From contig DOTG01000026.1 in NCBI GenBank assembly GCA_003512955.1, positions 124,001 to 188,000 of the forward strand: DNA of 64,000 bases, written 5' to 3'. The position numbers were made by a program, and so were the translations under genes. The notes beneath the pieces were generated by a model, which saw only the letters and a program-made list of their open reading frames with translations, did not search any database and had not been told where the DNA came from. Origin of the DNA: Marinilabiliales bacterium. GTDB lineage: Bacteria > Bacteroidota > Bacteroidia > Bacteroidales > SZUA-534. Within the stretch, counting starts at the first letter, position 1, and the number at the start of each line of letters is the position of its first letter. Below, in pieces: positions 15,868 through 25,428 of the stretch.

Positions 15868-18800
15868 TTAGTTCCTTCGGTTTGCTAGTATTAAAAACGC
15901 AAGGGAATTGTTATAGATTATCTCTTTCACAAACACTTCCACATAAAATCCGGGAGCGTTCCTTGGTTTCAAGTTTATCTCGTTTTGATATTCTTTCATC
16001 TCATATTTTGACCAAAGGATTAATAATTCTAGGATAACTCTTGTGGTTTCGGGTTGAAAGATTTCATTAAACGACTTCTTGCCGATGATTTCATTAGGTT
16101 GCATCCCCACCCATTCGGCCCACTTGTTGTTTACATAAATGTGGTGGTTGTTTTGAATAATTAACGTTCCGAACAACGAGTTTTCGGTAATGGCCCTAAA
16201 AATCTCAATATGCTCCAACAGGCGTTGTTCCGTCTCCCTGCTCTGGGTGATATCCCTGATGGTACCAATCATGTTAACAGTACCTTGTGATGTACTATGG
16301 AAAAGGCTTGAATCCTGGATGTGTTTTACTGATTGGGTCATCGCATCGATAATCCGGTAGGAGAGTGTGAAATTTGTTGCATCCGCGAAAGAGGCATTTA
16401 AAATCTTCTCAACTGAGAATTGGTCTTCGGGATGTATATGTTCCACCCAATTGCGGAAGGATATTTCTCTATGCTGGGAAGGAAGTCCAAGTATAGTTAA
16501 TATTTCTTCGCTCATGATGTATTTTTTCTCGGCAGGATCAAATTCCCAGACACCCACCTGATTGCTTTTTTTAATCTCTACCAGATGGGTCAGTTCATTT
16601 TCCTTTTCTTTAATATCGGTGATATCTTGAATAATGCGGGTTGCAAATTCCTCGCTGGAAGCACTGGTTTTTATAATACGGCATATCTCATTCACATATT
16701 TTATTTTCCCTGATGGGAGGCTTAACCGATAAAGGATATTATGGCTGCATTTTTTGGTTAAGGTTTGCCGGATGGTGATTTCAATGGTTTCCCTGTCACT
16801 TGGGTGGATGAGTTTCTGGTAATCGTCGAGCGAGATGCACTTATCAATGGCCCCATCAATGATTTCCGACATTGACTCTGAAAAACTGACTATCCCTGAC
16901 CCCAAGGCAATCTCGATATATCCTGTTTTCGATAGTTTCTGGACATCGAGTAAATGCCCGGTCATTTTCTGAAGCTCAAGTTCCTTTTTCCGGAGATCGG
17001 TTACATCCTGAAAAGTGCCTATGGAACGCTCTAAGGCACCATGTGTGTTTTTTACAAAGGTGCCGATAGCTTTTATGTACTTGACATTTTGCCCCCAGGT
17101 AATAACCCGGAAATCGAAATCGAAAGGCAGGTTGTTTTGGTTCGATTTATAGAACTGCGCGGCTACGGCCAATTTATCGTCCGGATGGATGGAATCCATA
17201 AAATCATTAAAATTAATCACCTCGTGCCGGGAGGGCATTTCGAGAATGTTCCAGACCTCATCGGAAAAATAGGTCCCTTTTTTTAAATAATTATGATCCC
17301 AGTAGCCTACTTTTGCAATGTGTTCCGCCTGTTTGAGCCGTTTTTCGCTCTCGCGCAGGGCCAATTCCGATTGCCTGATGCGGGTAATATCGAGGCAAGT
17401 CCCCCGGAGCTTGATTACCTCGTCGGCAGCATTTGCAACAGGCCTGTAATTGATGGCAATGTGTTTGATTTCATCATTGACAAGAATCCTTATAATTCCA
17501 TTGCCGGGGGTATTGTTGGCAATACATTTAAAAAAAGCATGAATGACTATTTCCTGATCTGCCTCAATGAGCAAATCTTTAAACTGTTTTGAATTTAAAA
17601 AGTATGGTAGGTTTGTAATCCCAAGTATTGCCCGGTTTTCGGCATTGTCAAAAAACAGGTCCTTTTTAACATCGTACTCCCAATAACCCAGTTGGGCAAT
17701 CTTTTGGGCCTCTTTGAGCATCTGGGTTGATTGCTCAACTTGTTTTTCGGCCTCTTTCAGTTTTGTAATATCCATGGAAAGGCCCAGGATGATGGGTTTT
17801 CCGGTGGGCGATTCATGCAGGGTTTTAATGGTTTTAAAATGTTTTACTTCGCCCAAAGAGTTGGTGTATTCATGTTCGTGTTCAAGTTTTCTTTTGGTCT
17901 TTAATAGTTTCTGATCCTCCTGGTAATACTGTTCGGCCAATTGTTTCGATTGCTGGAGCTCTGAATCGTTTTTCCCCAAAGCATCTTCTGTTGAAATACC
18001 CGTAACTTGTTCTGAAGCGGCATTCCAGTAAATGTACCGGAAATCGGGTGTTGATTTGGCAAAAAAGGAGACCGGGAGGTTGTCCATAATAGTTTCGAGA
18101 AACAGGCGGTACTCCTCGTTCTGGGCCTCAGCCTCTTTTCGTTTTGAGATGTCGCGCCGGAAAATTAAAATAGCCGGGCTTTCCTCGTGGACTACCGGGA
18201 TGTAACTGATGGAAAAATATTTATAGGTCCCGTCTTTTGTCTTTAACCGGGCCTCAATTTTTATCTTTTTATTCTGCCGGATGCTTTCCTCTGCCTTTTC
18301 GCCCAAGGGGATGTCTTGTGGGTGAAAACTCCCGAAATGGAGCCGATCCTGTTTAAAATATTCATCGGGTCCGTATCCCAGCATGGAATAAAGGGCTGAA
18401 TTATAAATGATGGGTTTGTATTCCATATCGAACAGCCCGATACCGTCGTTGGCGTTGTCAATAAGTGTCCGGTAGCGGTATTCACTTTTCAGCAATGCCT
18501 CAGAAGCTTTCTTTTCGGCCGAAATATCCTGCACCATAGCAATGGCCAAGGTGGTTTTCCCTGAAACATCTTTAATGCCTGAAACTACAACCTTTACCCA
18601 GATTAATGTTCCATCTTTTTTAAGATACCGTTTGGTTATTGAAAAGGAGGGTATTTCGTTATTGAAAAGGCGTGTATAAAGTTTGTCGTTGTTTTCGAAA
18701 TCGTCGGGGTAGGTGAAATCTTTAACCCCGCGCGCCAGGATTTCGTCGAGGGAATACCCGGTAATATCGCTGAATTGCTGATTGGTATAAGTAGGACGGA

Positions 18801-19650
18801 AATCCTGATTGATAAGAACAATAGCGATGGGTGCATTTTCAAATACCGAACGGAAAATGGTTTCACTCTTCCGAAGTTTCTCTTTGGTGTTTTCTATCGC
18901 GGTAATATCCTGCAAAATCCCGATGGTTTGGGCGGGTTCACCCTTGCTGTTAAAATTGGTATAACAGCGCAGATCAACTTTTTTGATTTGCCCATCGGAC
19001 AACAACAACCTGTAATTCGAACTAAAACCGGTCTTGGTTTTTATCGACTCGTAAAACAATTCATTAACCAATGCCACATCGTCGGGGAAAACAAACTCAA
19101 CGAATTTAGCAAACGACGGGTTAGAATCTTTTTCCTGAATTCCAAGAATCTGGTACACCTGTTGCGACCAAAAATGCCGTCCATCTTTATGACTTTCGAT
19201 CCAATATCCCAACTGAGCCAGTTCCTCCGATTCTTTTAATTGGCGTTTTTTTTCAGCTAATTCAATTTTCTTTTTTTGGATATTGGTAATATTCTCGAAT
19301 GAAAAGGATAATGAGTTGGTTGTAAGCTGCATAAAGGTAATCTTGAAGAATCCGGTTTCGCTTTTAAAAACCCCCACCTTTATTTTTGGATGCGTTTGAC
19401 TTAAAACCTGGTAAAACCCGAAGTTGGAAAACCCCTTGAGAAAACGAAAAGCACCTGTAACATCCATGGGTAAATTTGCGGGGTCTGGGCCTAATAGAGC
19501 CATGAAGGAGGCATTCGCTTGAATTACCTGAAAGGATTTTGTGTTGTTTGCAGTCACCTCGCGGATTATTCCCATGGGAACCACACTTTTATCAAACAGT
19601 AATTGATACAGATTCAGTTGTTCCTCCGATTCACCCATTTTATGTTTCAT
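15868..19650 (-). CDS. Ten-PAS-domain protein without output domain
   Basis: A 1260-residue protein composed almost only of PAS units. I count ten, starting near residues 13, 135, 265, 385, 510, 640, 765, 890, 1015 and 1140. Repeated marks are 'AQLGYWE'-type PAS_3 starts and 'DIT' ends leading into the next linker. The last PAS runs to the stop codon. No histidine kinase, GGDEF, phosphatase, HTH or membrane segment is present. It may serve as a scaffold or sensor that acts through partner proteins, possibly the phosphatase cluster encoded convergently next to it. The start is ATG at 19650; Met5 is a possible alternative. Confidence 0.85.
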   Translation of the reverse strand: MKHKMGESEEQLNLYQLLFDKSVVPMGIIREVTANNTKSFQVIQANASFMALLGPDPANLPMDVTGAFRFLKGFSNFGFYQVLSQTHPKIKVGVFKSETGFFKITFMQLTTNSLSFSFENITNIQKKKIELAEKKRQLKESEELAQLGYWIESHKDGRHFWSQQVYQILGIQEKDSNPSFAKFVEFVFPDDVALVNELFYESIKTKTGFSSNYRLLLSDGQIKKVDLRCYTNFNSKGEPAQTIGILQDITAIENTKEKLRKSETIFRSVFENAPIAIVLINQDFRPTYTNQQFSDITGYSLDEILARGVKDFTYPDDFENNDKLYTRLFNNEIPSFSITKRYLKKDGTLIWVKVVVSGIKDVSGKTTLAIAMVQDISAEKKASEALLKSEYRYRTLIDNANDGIGLFDMEYKPIIYNSALYSMLGYGPDEYFKQDRLHFGSFHPQDIPLGEKAEESIRQNKKIKIEARLKTKDGTYKYFSISYIPVVHEESPAILIFRRDISKRKEAEAQNEEYRLFLETIMDNLPVSFFAKSTPDFRYIYWNAASEQVTGISTEDALGKNDSELQQSKQLAEQYYQEDQKLLKTKRKLEHEHEYTNSLGEVKHFKTIKTLHESPTGKPIILGLSMDITKLKEAEKQVEQSTQMLKEAQKIAQLGYWEYDVKKDLFFDNAENRAILGITNLPYFLNSKQFKDLLIEADQEIVIHAFFKCIANNTPGNGIIRILVNDEIKHIAINYRPVANAADEVIKLRGTCLDITRIRQSELALRESEKRLKQAEHIAKVGYWDHNYLKKGTYFSDEVWNILEMPSRHEVINFNDFMDSIHPDDKLAVAAQFYKSNQNNLPFDFDFRVITWGQNVKYIKAIGTFVKNTHGALERSIGTFQDVTDLRKKELELQKMTGHLLDVQKLSKTGYIEIALGSGIVSFSESMSEIIDGAIDKCISLDDYQKLIHPSDRETIEITIRQTLTKKCSHNILYRLSLPSGKIKYVNEICRIIKTSASSEEFATRIIQDITDIKEKENELTHLVEIKKSNQVGVWEFDPAEKKYIMSEEILTILGLPSQHREISFRNWVEHIHPEDQFSVEKILNASFADATNFTLSYRIIDAMTQSVKHIQDSSLFHSTSQGTVNMIGTIRDITQSRETEQRLLEHIEIFRAITENSLFGTLIIQNNHHIYVNNKWAEWVGMQPNEIIGKKSFNEIFQPETTRVILELLILWSKYEMKEYQNEINLKPRNAPGFYVEVFVKEIIYNNSLAFLILANRRN

Positions 19651-19715
19651 GTAAGTTTTAGTGATTTAAGTCAAATAGAAGTTGATTTAATAAACACTAA
19701 TATCATTGAAAAGTT

Positions 19716-20702
19716 TTAAAACAACCAGATGGTAGCCAGGATTGAGCCTAACGTAAAGGTAAACATAAGCTCAACAAACCAGATACTTCTACTTTCTGCA
19801 AAAAAGATGGAATATAAAACGGCTAAAGGGATAGCTTCCAAATAAATGAGTTCAAAACCAACAAATGGATGGAATAGTATGGTGCCCACCACAAGAATAA
19901 AAAACCATAAAAACAGGGTGAAATATTTACGGCTGCTTATTTTTTTTATCCCTACAAACTGCAAACCCCATAAAAGAGAAATGGCTAACGTTACTGTTAA
20001 CAACCCCATTGGAATAAACATCCAGTAGGTAATGGACAATTTGGGTGTAGGCAACGTAACCAAAAGCATCATATTGCTATATCCTTTTTGGTACAAATCC
20101 GACAGGAATAAAAAAGCAAAATAGAAAATAACCGGGGTGGCAAAACCGATAAGAGTTCCAATCCATTCGCGCCAGGTAGAATTGTGTAGAATGACTAATG
20201 CAAAACCAACTAAAACCAGCAAAAGGTATAAGTTTGGAAAAAACAGGGCACCAAGTCCTAACAGAAATCCGCTTTCGTAATACCTTTTAATTTGATTCCG
20301 TTCCTTATCAAAAACAAAAGAACGGTCGATAGCGGCCAGCAGAAAGAAATTTGATACCAAAGCTGGATGCAACTGTTGATACGGGAGCAAAATTGAACCA
20401 AACAACACAAACATTACGGCCGGTAGATAGGTTTTGCTTTCTATAAAAATGAACTTGAAATTTAGCCGGATGAGGATGAAGGACTGCACTACTAAAAACA
20501 ACAAAGCAATCCAATTGGCTAACTTTGGCATGGTGACTAAAAAGCCAAAACACCACTGATAAAGCAAGGTTGTTTGGTAAATCGGGAGGCTCCCGGTAGC
20601 TGTATTTAATCCAAAAAGGGTGGGAATCCATAAGATGATCCCCAGTAAAGGAATCAAAAAGATTACGACCGGATGGTTGCTTTTAAATAGTTTCAGTATC
20701 AT
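19716..20702 (-). CDS. DUF6427-type polytopic membrane protein
   Basis: A 328-residue protein with about nine or ten hydrophobic helices and short loops. It looks like the DUF6427 family found in Bacteroidota, whose function is unknown. The frame is open to 20753, but the extra 17 codons overlap purD, and the ATG at 20702 (MILKLFKSNHPVV) fits the family start. It lies 7 bases behind the purD stop codon and is therefore probably co-transcribed with it. No transporter or enzyme motif is visible. Confidence 0.75.
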   Translation of the reverse strand: MILKLFKSNHPVVIFLIPLLGIILWIPTLFGLNTATGSLPIYQTTLLYQWCFGFLVTMPKLANWIALLFLVVQSFILIRLNFKFIFIESKTYLPAVMFVLFGSILLPYQQLHPALVSNFFLLAAIDRSFVFDKERNQIKRYYESGFLLGLGALFFPNLYLLLVLVGFALVILHNSTWREWIGTLIGFATPVIFYFAFLFLSDLYQKGYSNMMLLVTLPTPKLSITYWMFIPMGLLTVTLAISLLWGLQFVGIKKISSRKYFTLFLWFFILVVGTILFHPFVGFELIYLEAIPLAVLYSIFFAESRSIWFVELMFTFTLGSILATIWLF

Positions 20703-20709
20703 AGGTTGC

Positions 20710-21978
20710 TTATAAATCAAATCCAATATCGGGACGGTAATAACTCTGATCAAAACTCAATTTTGCTGCATTTTTATAAGAACATTGCAGGGCATCTTCC
20801 TTGGTGCCGGCTAAGGATGTAACGGCTAGCACACGGCCTCCATTGGTAACTATCTGGTTATTGTTTACCGATGTCCCGGCGTGGAAAACCAGGCTATCGG
20901 TCACCGATTCAAAACCTGTAATTACTTTTCCTTTCTGGTAGTCGCCTGGGTATCCTCCTGAAACCATCATCACAGTAGTAGCTGCTTTATTAGTGATGGA
21001 AAAAGGAACCTCAGAGAGTTTCTTTTCAGGGACTGCTGCCAGCAGTTCCAGAAAATCGCTTTCAATACGAGGCAATACCACCTCTGTTTCGGGATCCCCC
21101 ATCCGGGCATTGTATTCAATCACAAAGGGTTCGTTGCCAACCTTAATCAAACCGAAAAAGATGAAACCCTGATAATGGATTCCTTCGGCTTTAAGGCCAT
21201 GAATGGTTGGTCCGATAATCCGTTGAACCACTTTTTGGGTAAATTCATTAGTGGCAAATGGTACCGGCGAAACAGCACCCATTCCTCCTGTATTCAAACC
21301 GGTATCGTTGGCCCCAATCCTTTTGTAATCTTTGGCCTCAGGCAAAAGCACGTAATTTTCGCCATCGGTAAGTACAAAAAAGGAAACCTCAATTCCGGAA
21401 AGAAATTCTTCAATAACCACTTTTGTCGATGCGGAGCCAAACTGCCCTTCCAACATCGTTTTTAAGGCCTCTTTGGCTTCGCTAATGTTGTGGATGATTA
21501 AAACCCCTTTCCCGGCAGCCAGTCCGTCGGCTTTTAAAACATACGGAGACTTCATTTTATCAAGAAAAGCACACGCTTTGCCGTAGGTTTCGAGGGTAAA
21601 ACTTCCGTAAGCTGCTGTGGGTATCCGGTATTTCACCATAAACTCTTTGGCAAATTCCTTGCTTCCTTCCAATTGCGCCCCTTTTTGGTCGGGACCAATC
21701 ACGGGAATTGATTTTAATTCCTCATCGTTCCGGAAGAAATCGTGGATGCCTTTAACCAACGGATCTTCGGGGCCAACCACCACCAAATTTATTTGATGCT
21801 GCAGGACGAGCTTCTTAATTCCTTCGAAATTGGTTGCCGGCACATCAAGATTTGTGCCTACAAGGCCAGTACCGGCATTGCCCGGGGCGATATACAACTT
21901 GCTTAATAAATTGCTTTGAGCTATTTTCCATGCAAAGGCGTGCTCCCTGCCTCCCGATCCCAGAATTAAAACATTCAT
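20710..21978 (-). CDS. purD: Phosphoribosylamine-glycine ligase
   Basis: A 422-residue enzyme of the usual PurD length. It joins glycine to 5-phosphoribosylamine using ATP in purine synthesis, in the cytoplasm. The start 'NVLILGSGGREHAF', 'KADGLAAGKGV' in the ATP-grasp domain and 'EYNARMGDPETE' in the metal-binding region are all as expected. It is preceded by the LuxE-like gene after a 94-base gap and followed closely by the DUF6427 gene. No other purine genes are in the window. Confidence 0.97.
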   Translation of the reverse strand: MNVLILGSGGREHAFAWKIAQSNLLSKLYIAPGNAGTGLVGTNLDVPATNFEGIKKLVLQHQINLVVVGPEDPLVKGIHDFFRNDEELKSIPVIGPDQKGAQLEGSKEFAKEFMVKYRIPTAAYGSFTLETYGKACAFLDKMKSPYVLKADGLAAGKGVLIIHNISEAKEALKTMLEGQFGSASTKVVIEEFLSGIEVSFFVLTDGENYVLLPEAKDYKRIGANDTGLNTGGMGAVSPVPFATNEFTQKVVQRIIGPTIHGLKAEGIHYQGFIFFGLIKVGNEPFVIEYNARMGDPETEVVLPRIESDFLELLAAVPEKKLSEVPFSITNKAATTVMMVSGGYPGDYQKGKVITGFESVTDSLVFHAGTSVNNNQIVTNGGRVLAVTSLAGTKEDALQCSYKNAAKLSFDQSYYRPDIGFDL

Positions 21979-22072
21979 TGTTATTGGTTATGTATTTGGT
22001 GTAAAAATAAGAATATCTGGCTTAAATAATGAGGCTGGCGGTGTTTTTTGGTAGTCCACCTCAAACAAACCG

Positions 22073-23065
22073 CTACCCCACCATGAGATTGCAACCCCGG
22101 ATGTCGCTCTGATCGAACCGTCCGAGGATGGCAAAGGAACCATCCGGCAGTATTTTTCCAATATCCTGCGTTTCGATAAAGCAGCAACTGTGGATATTGG
22201 CCAAATCTATCACATTAATTCCTCCGCTTTTTTCTTTGGGAAGATATTGAAAAGGATCATAGGTGTCACGAATCATGATTTTCATCCAGGGTGGAGAGTT
22301 AAAAATCCCATCGCCTTTAGAGTAAGCTTGCGAGAGCAACTCGGTCATTCCGTATTCCGAATGGATGGATGCAACCCCAAAAGCGGTACACAAGGTCTGA
22401 TGAAGTTCCTCGCGGATCATCTCGCGGCGGCGGCCTTTCATACCGCCAGTTTCCATAACTATGGTATTTGATAATTCAATGGGATACATTTCGGCAAGGT
22501 CGAGCAAGGCATAGGTAACGCCCAGCAAGAGTGTTTTTTTGCCCGATTTTGATTGTTTTTCTAAAACAGTGGCTAATTCCTGGTAATTATTTAGGTAGAA
22601 TCCACTTTCGGGATGATTGCTCCACTGGATGAGTTTACCGGCCATGTAAACCAGTGAGGAACCCTGCCTCTCCAGATAGGACGGAAGAAGAGCCAGGGTG
22701 CAATAATCGCCCACCGGGTCATAAAAACGTTCAAATGCTTTTAAAAACCCCGTTTCATAAATAGAAAGATCCGACACAAAATGCCTGCTGGTTTCCATGC
22801 CTGTAGTACCGCTACTTGTAAAGATGGTTTCTACGTGTCTGTTATCCACTTTCACTTCATGCTTTTTAAAAATCCCGATAGGCAAGAATGGAATCTGGCC
22901 TATAGTATGGACCTCCGTAAGATTTATTCGAAGGTTTTGGCAATAATCGCGATATATTTGGACGTGCTGAAATTGAAATCGAAAAGCTTCCAGAGCCAAT
23001 GTTTCAAAATCACTTTCTGAAAGTTCTGTAAATATTTTAGCTGACCAGTCCGAGGTATCAGTCAT
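22073..23065 (-). CDS. LuxE/PaaK-like acyl-activating enzyme
   Basis: A 330-residue protein related to LuxE acyl-protein synthetase and the phenylacetate-CoA ligase fold. It has the adenylate-forming P-loop-like motif TSSGTTGMETS near residue 85 and an 'SEYGMTELLSQAY' motif near 240, typical of the superfamily. Such enzymes activate a carboxylic acid as an acyl-adenylate. Homologues in Bacteroidota are often annotated acyltransferase or acyl-protein synthetase; the true substrate is unknown. The frame opens with a TTG at 23080; the ATG at 23065 is preferred. The protein is shorter than full PaaK enzymes (about 430), consistent with LuxE. Confidence 0.8.
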   Translation of the reverse strand: MTDTSDWSAKIFTELSESDFETLALEAFRFQFQHVQIYRDYCQNLRINLTEVHTIGQIPFLPIGIFKKHEVKVDNRHVETIFTSSGTTGMETSRHFVSDLSIYETGFLKAFERFYDPVGDYCTLALLPSYLERQGSSLVYMAGKLIQWSNHPESGFYLNNYQELATVLEKQSKSGKKTLLLGVTYALLDLAEMYPIELSNTIVMETGGMKGRRREMIREELHQTLCTAFGVASIHSEYGMTELLSQAYSKGDGIFNSPPWMKIMIRDTYDPFQYLPKEKSGGINVIDLANIHSCCFIETQDIGKILPDGSFAILGRFDQSDIRGCNLMVG

Positions 23066-23154
23066 CGTTTTTTTTTGCAAAGATAAGGAGTATGGTTATA
23101 ATACAGGCACAAATTATTTGGCATATCAATGAAGATGATTGATAAGCCTCATCT

Positions 23155-25008
23155 TCAATTATTTTTGTAAACCTCAAGGTACCATTGATGTAGGCATATC
23201 AACACCCAAATACGGTTGTACAAAAATTCTTTATTTGTGTTGCGGTAACGTGAAATCAATTCATTTACCTGTTGTGGATCGACAAATCCGGCTTCATTGA
23301 GAACTTTTTCCGATAAATATTGATCAATCAAATAACTAAGTTCCCCTTTGAGCCATTTGTTTAAAGGGATGCTGAATCCCCATTTGGGGCGGTTAAATAG
23401 TTCACGCGGCACATAATCGTAAAGCAACTCTTTGAGCAAAAATTTTTGGCCCCCCTGGTGTGTTTTAAGATGTGGGTGTAAATTCAATGCAAAACTAACA
23501 ATCCGGTAATCGAGCAACGGGACCCGATCTTCCAATGAATACCGCATGGTAGCCCGATCCACTTTCACCAGTAAGTCGTCGGGTAAATAATACATCAAAT
23601 CAAAAAGCGATTGGCCTTCTGCAGGAGTCAATTCCCGCGATGTTCGCGGATGTTCATCCACCAAAATTTTTTGTTGTGTTTTTTGTAGGAGCAAATGCCG
23701 GGCCTCTTTCTGGCTGAAAAAATATTGTTCCTGCGAAAACACATGTGATTTGAGAGGTGTTTCAGATGCAAAATCAAATAGTTTAGCAGCGCGCTGTAGC
23801 TTTGGATTGCCGAGGTTTAGCAATATTTTGGTCAAATGGCGGCTGTTTTTTATCAAAGGGTTATTCAGGCGTTCAGCCCAGAGATACATGCCATACCCGT
23901 GAAAAAGCTCATCACCGCCATCGCCCGAGAGAGTCATGGTTACATACTCGCGGGCCATTTTTGATACCAGCATGGTGGGAATGGCCGACGAATCGGCATA
24001 AGGTTCATCGTAATATCGGGCCAGTTCAGGGACCATTCCCATAGCTTCCTTTTCGGTTAACTTAAAGCTGTGGTGGTCGGTTTGTAGGTGCTCCGATACT
24101 TGCCGGGCATAAACCGATTCGTCAAACTTTGATTCGGCAAAGCCAATGGAGAACGTTTTTAACGGCTGTGCCGAAATTTGCTGAGCCACAGCAGTTACCA
24201 AGGAACTATCGATACCCCCGCTTAAAAAGGTACCATAAGGGACATCGGATATTAAACGGTATTTTACCGAACTGAAAACCAACTCACGAAGCTGTTCCTT
24301 CGCTTCATGAAAGTCGGTAAAAGGTTCAGGTTTTACTTGCTCAGCAACGTTCCAATACGAAACAAGTTCCAATAGTCCGCTATTAAAGATGCCATAATGA
24401 CCCTGCGGAAATTTGAATACCTGCTGGTAAATGGTTTCGGGAGCAGGGATGTAGCCCAATTGCAGAAATGTTTCCACTGCCTCTTGATTGATGGCTTTAT
24501 GGCTTTTGAATATATCCAGTTTGGTCAGCGACTTTAATTCCGATGCAAAAGCGAACTGGTTATCTAATGACAGATAAAATAGAGGTTTGATTCCTAAACG
24601 GTCGCGGAAAAGGTAAAGTGAATCGTCAGATTTTTTGTAAATAGCCAGCGCAAACATGCCATTGAGTTTATGGACAAATTCAGGCCCCCATTTCTCAAAA
24701 GCCTCCAGAATAATTTCAGTATCGGAAGATGTTTTTGGATGGATGCCCAATTCATGGGCAATTTCCTTGAAGTTATAGATTTCGCCATTAAAAACAATCA
24801 CAGAATCGCCCGAATGAGAAGTCATGGGTTGGTTGGCTTGTTCTGAAAGGTCGATGATGCTCAACCTGCGATGGCCCAAACCGACATGGTTCTGAAAATA
24901 GAAGCCTTCAGCATCAGGCCCCCGATGACTAAGCATCCGGGTCATTTCCTTTAGTTCATCCGCAGTAATGGAATGTTTTTTTGAATAAAAGCCAGCAATT
25001 CCGCACAT
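23155..25008 (-). CDS. asnB: Asparagine synthase (glutamine-hydrolysing)
   Basis: A 617-residue class II amidotransferase. Cys2 in MCGIAGF is the glutaminase nucleophile; the C-terminal synthetase domain has the ATP-binding SGGIDSS motif near residue 265. It makes asparagine from aspartate, glutamine and ATP. The length and a C-terminal half of the AsnB/exopolysaccharide amidotransferase type leave open a role in amidating a glycan precursor instead of free aspartate. No glycan genes are next to it, so the metabolic role is more likely. The 9-bp inverted repeat 23130-23138/23149-23157 overlaps the stop codon. Confidence 0.9.
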   Translation of the reverse strand: MCGIAGFYSKKHSITADELKEMTRMLSHRGPDAEGFYFQNHVGLGHRRLSIIDLSEQANQPMTSHSGDSVIVFNGEIYNFKEIAHELGIHPKTSSDTEIILEAFEKWGPEFVHKLNGMFALAIYKKSDDSLYLFRDRLGIKPLFYLSLDNQFAFASELKSLTKLDIFKSHKAINQEAVETFLQLGYIPAPETIYQQVFKFPQGHYGIFNSGLLELVSYWNVAEQVKPEPFTDFHEAKEQLRELVFSSVKYRLISDVPYGTFLSGGIDSSLVTAVAQQISAQPLKTFSIGFAESKFDESVYARQVSEHLQTDHHSFKLTEKEAMGMVPELARYYDEPYADSSAIPTMLVSKMAREYVTMTLSGDGGDELFHGYGMYLWAERLNNPLIKNSRHLTKILLNLGNPKLQRAAKLFDFASETPLKSHVFSQEQYFFSQKEARHLLLQKTQQKILVDEHPRTSRELTPAEGQSLFDLMYYLPDDLLVKVDRATMRYSLEDRVPLLDYRIVSFALNLHPHLKTHQGGQKFLLKELLYDYVPRELFNRPKWGFSIPLNKWLKGELSYLIDQYLSEKVLNEAGFVDPQQVNELISRYRNTNKEFLYNRIWVLICLHQWYLEVYKNN

Positions 25009-25107
25009 GTTAATTCATAAGTCTTCAAAGATACATGAAAAAACAAAAACGCAAGGCCTTTCCCCGAACGGACCCCGCGTTTTGCCATTCTAATATTTAT
25101 CGTACAA

Positions 25108-25419
25108 TTATTTCCAGTAATTGACCTCCTGCTCAGTTTCGGCATCCGATTGCTGCAACCAATAAGCGGGGGTCACCTTTTTCCCGGTCAGGCTTTTTAA
25201 ACGGCGTTTGTAAACATCGATCACCGGATTGAACATCAAGTCGGTAACTCCAATTGTTACCGTGTTTTCAGGTGAAGTGGCGGTTTTCACTTGGTAGCCA
25301 TTGTGCGTTAAAAGCTTTTGTAAAAACTCAGCCCTTTCGCTGCTGATGCCTGATTCCACAATGATGCAGCGGACACCTTCCAATTCTTCGACTACGGGTT
25401 TTATTTTATTTAATGCCAT
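25108..25419 (-). CDS. Small conserved-looking protein behind nuoN
   Basis: A 103-residue soluble protein without signal peptide or membrane helix. It contains 'GVRCIIVESGISSERAEFLQ' and 'KTATSPENTVTIGVTDLMF', an alternating alpha/beta pattern; it ends in a lysine/tryptophan-rich tail. I do not recognise the family. It starts only 9 bases behind the nuoN stop codon, so it is probably part of the complex I transcript, but a function in complex I assembly would be a guess. Confidence 0.7.
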   Translation of the reverse strand: MALNKIKPVVEELEGVRCIIVESGISSERAEFLQKLLTHNGYQVKTATSPENTVTIGVTDLMFNPVIDVYKRRLKSLTGKKVTPAYWLQQSDAETEQEVNYWK

Positions 25420-25428
25420 AAATTTTTT

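Noticed and set aside
15868..19650. Frame-shifted or truncated histidine kinase at the multi-PAS locus
   Set aside because: No kinase motifs (H-box, N-box, G-box) are found in any frame downstream before the terminator at 15845-15865.
23130..23157. Inverted repeat at the asnB stop codon as terminator
   Set aside because: The 9-bp stem is perfect but no T-run follows on the minus strand, so it was not listed as a terminator.
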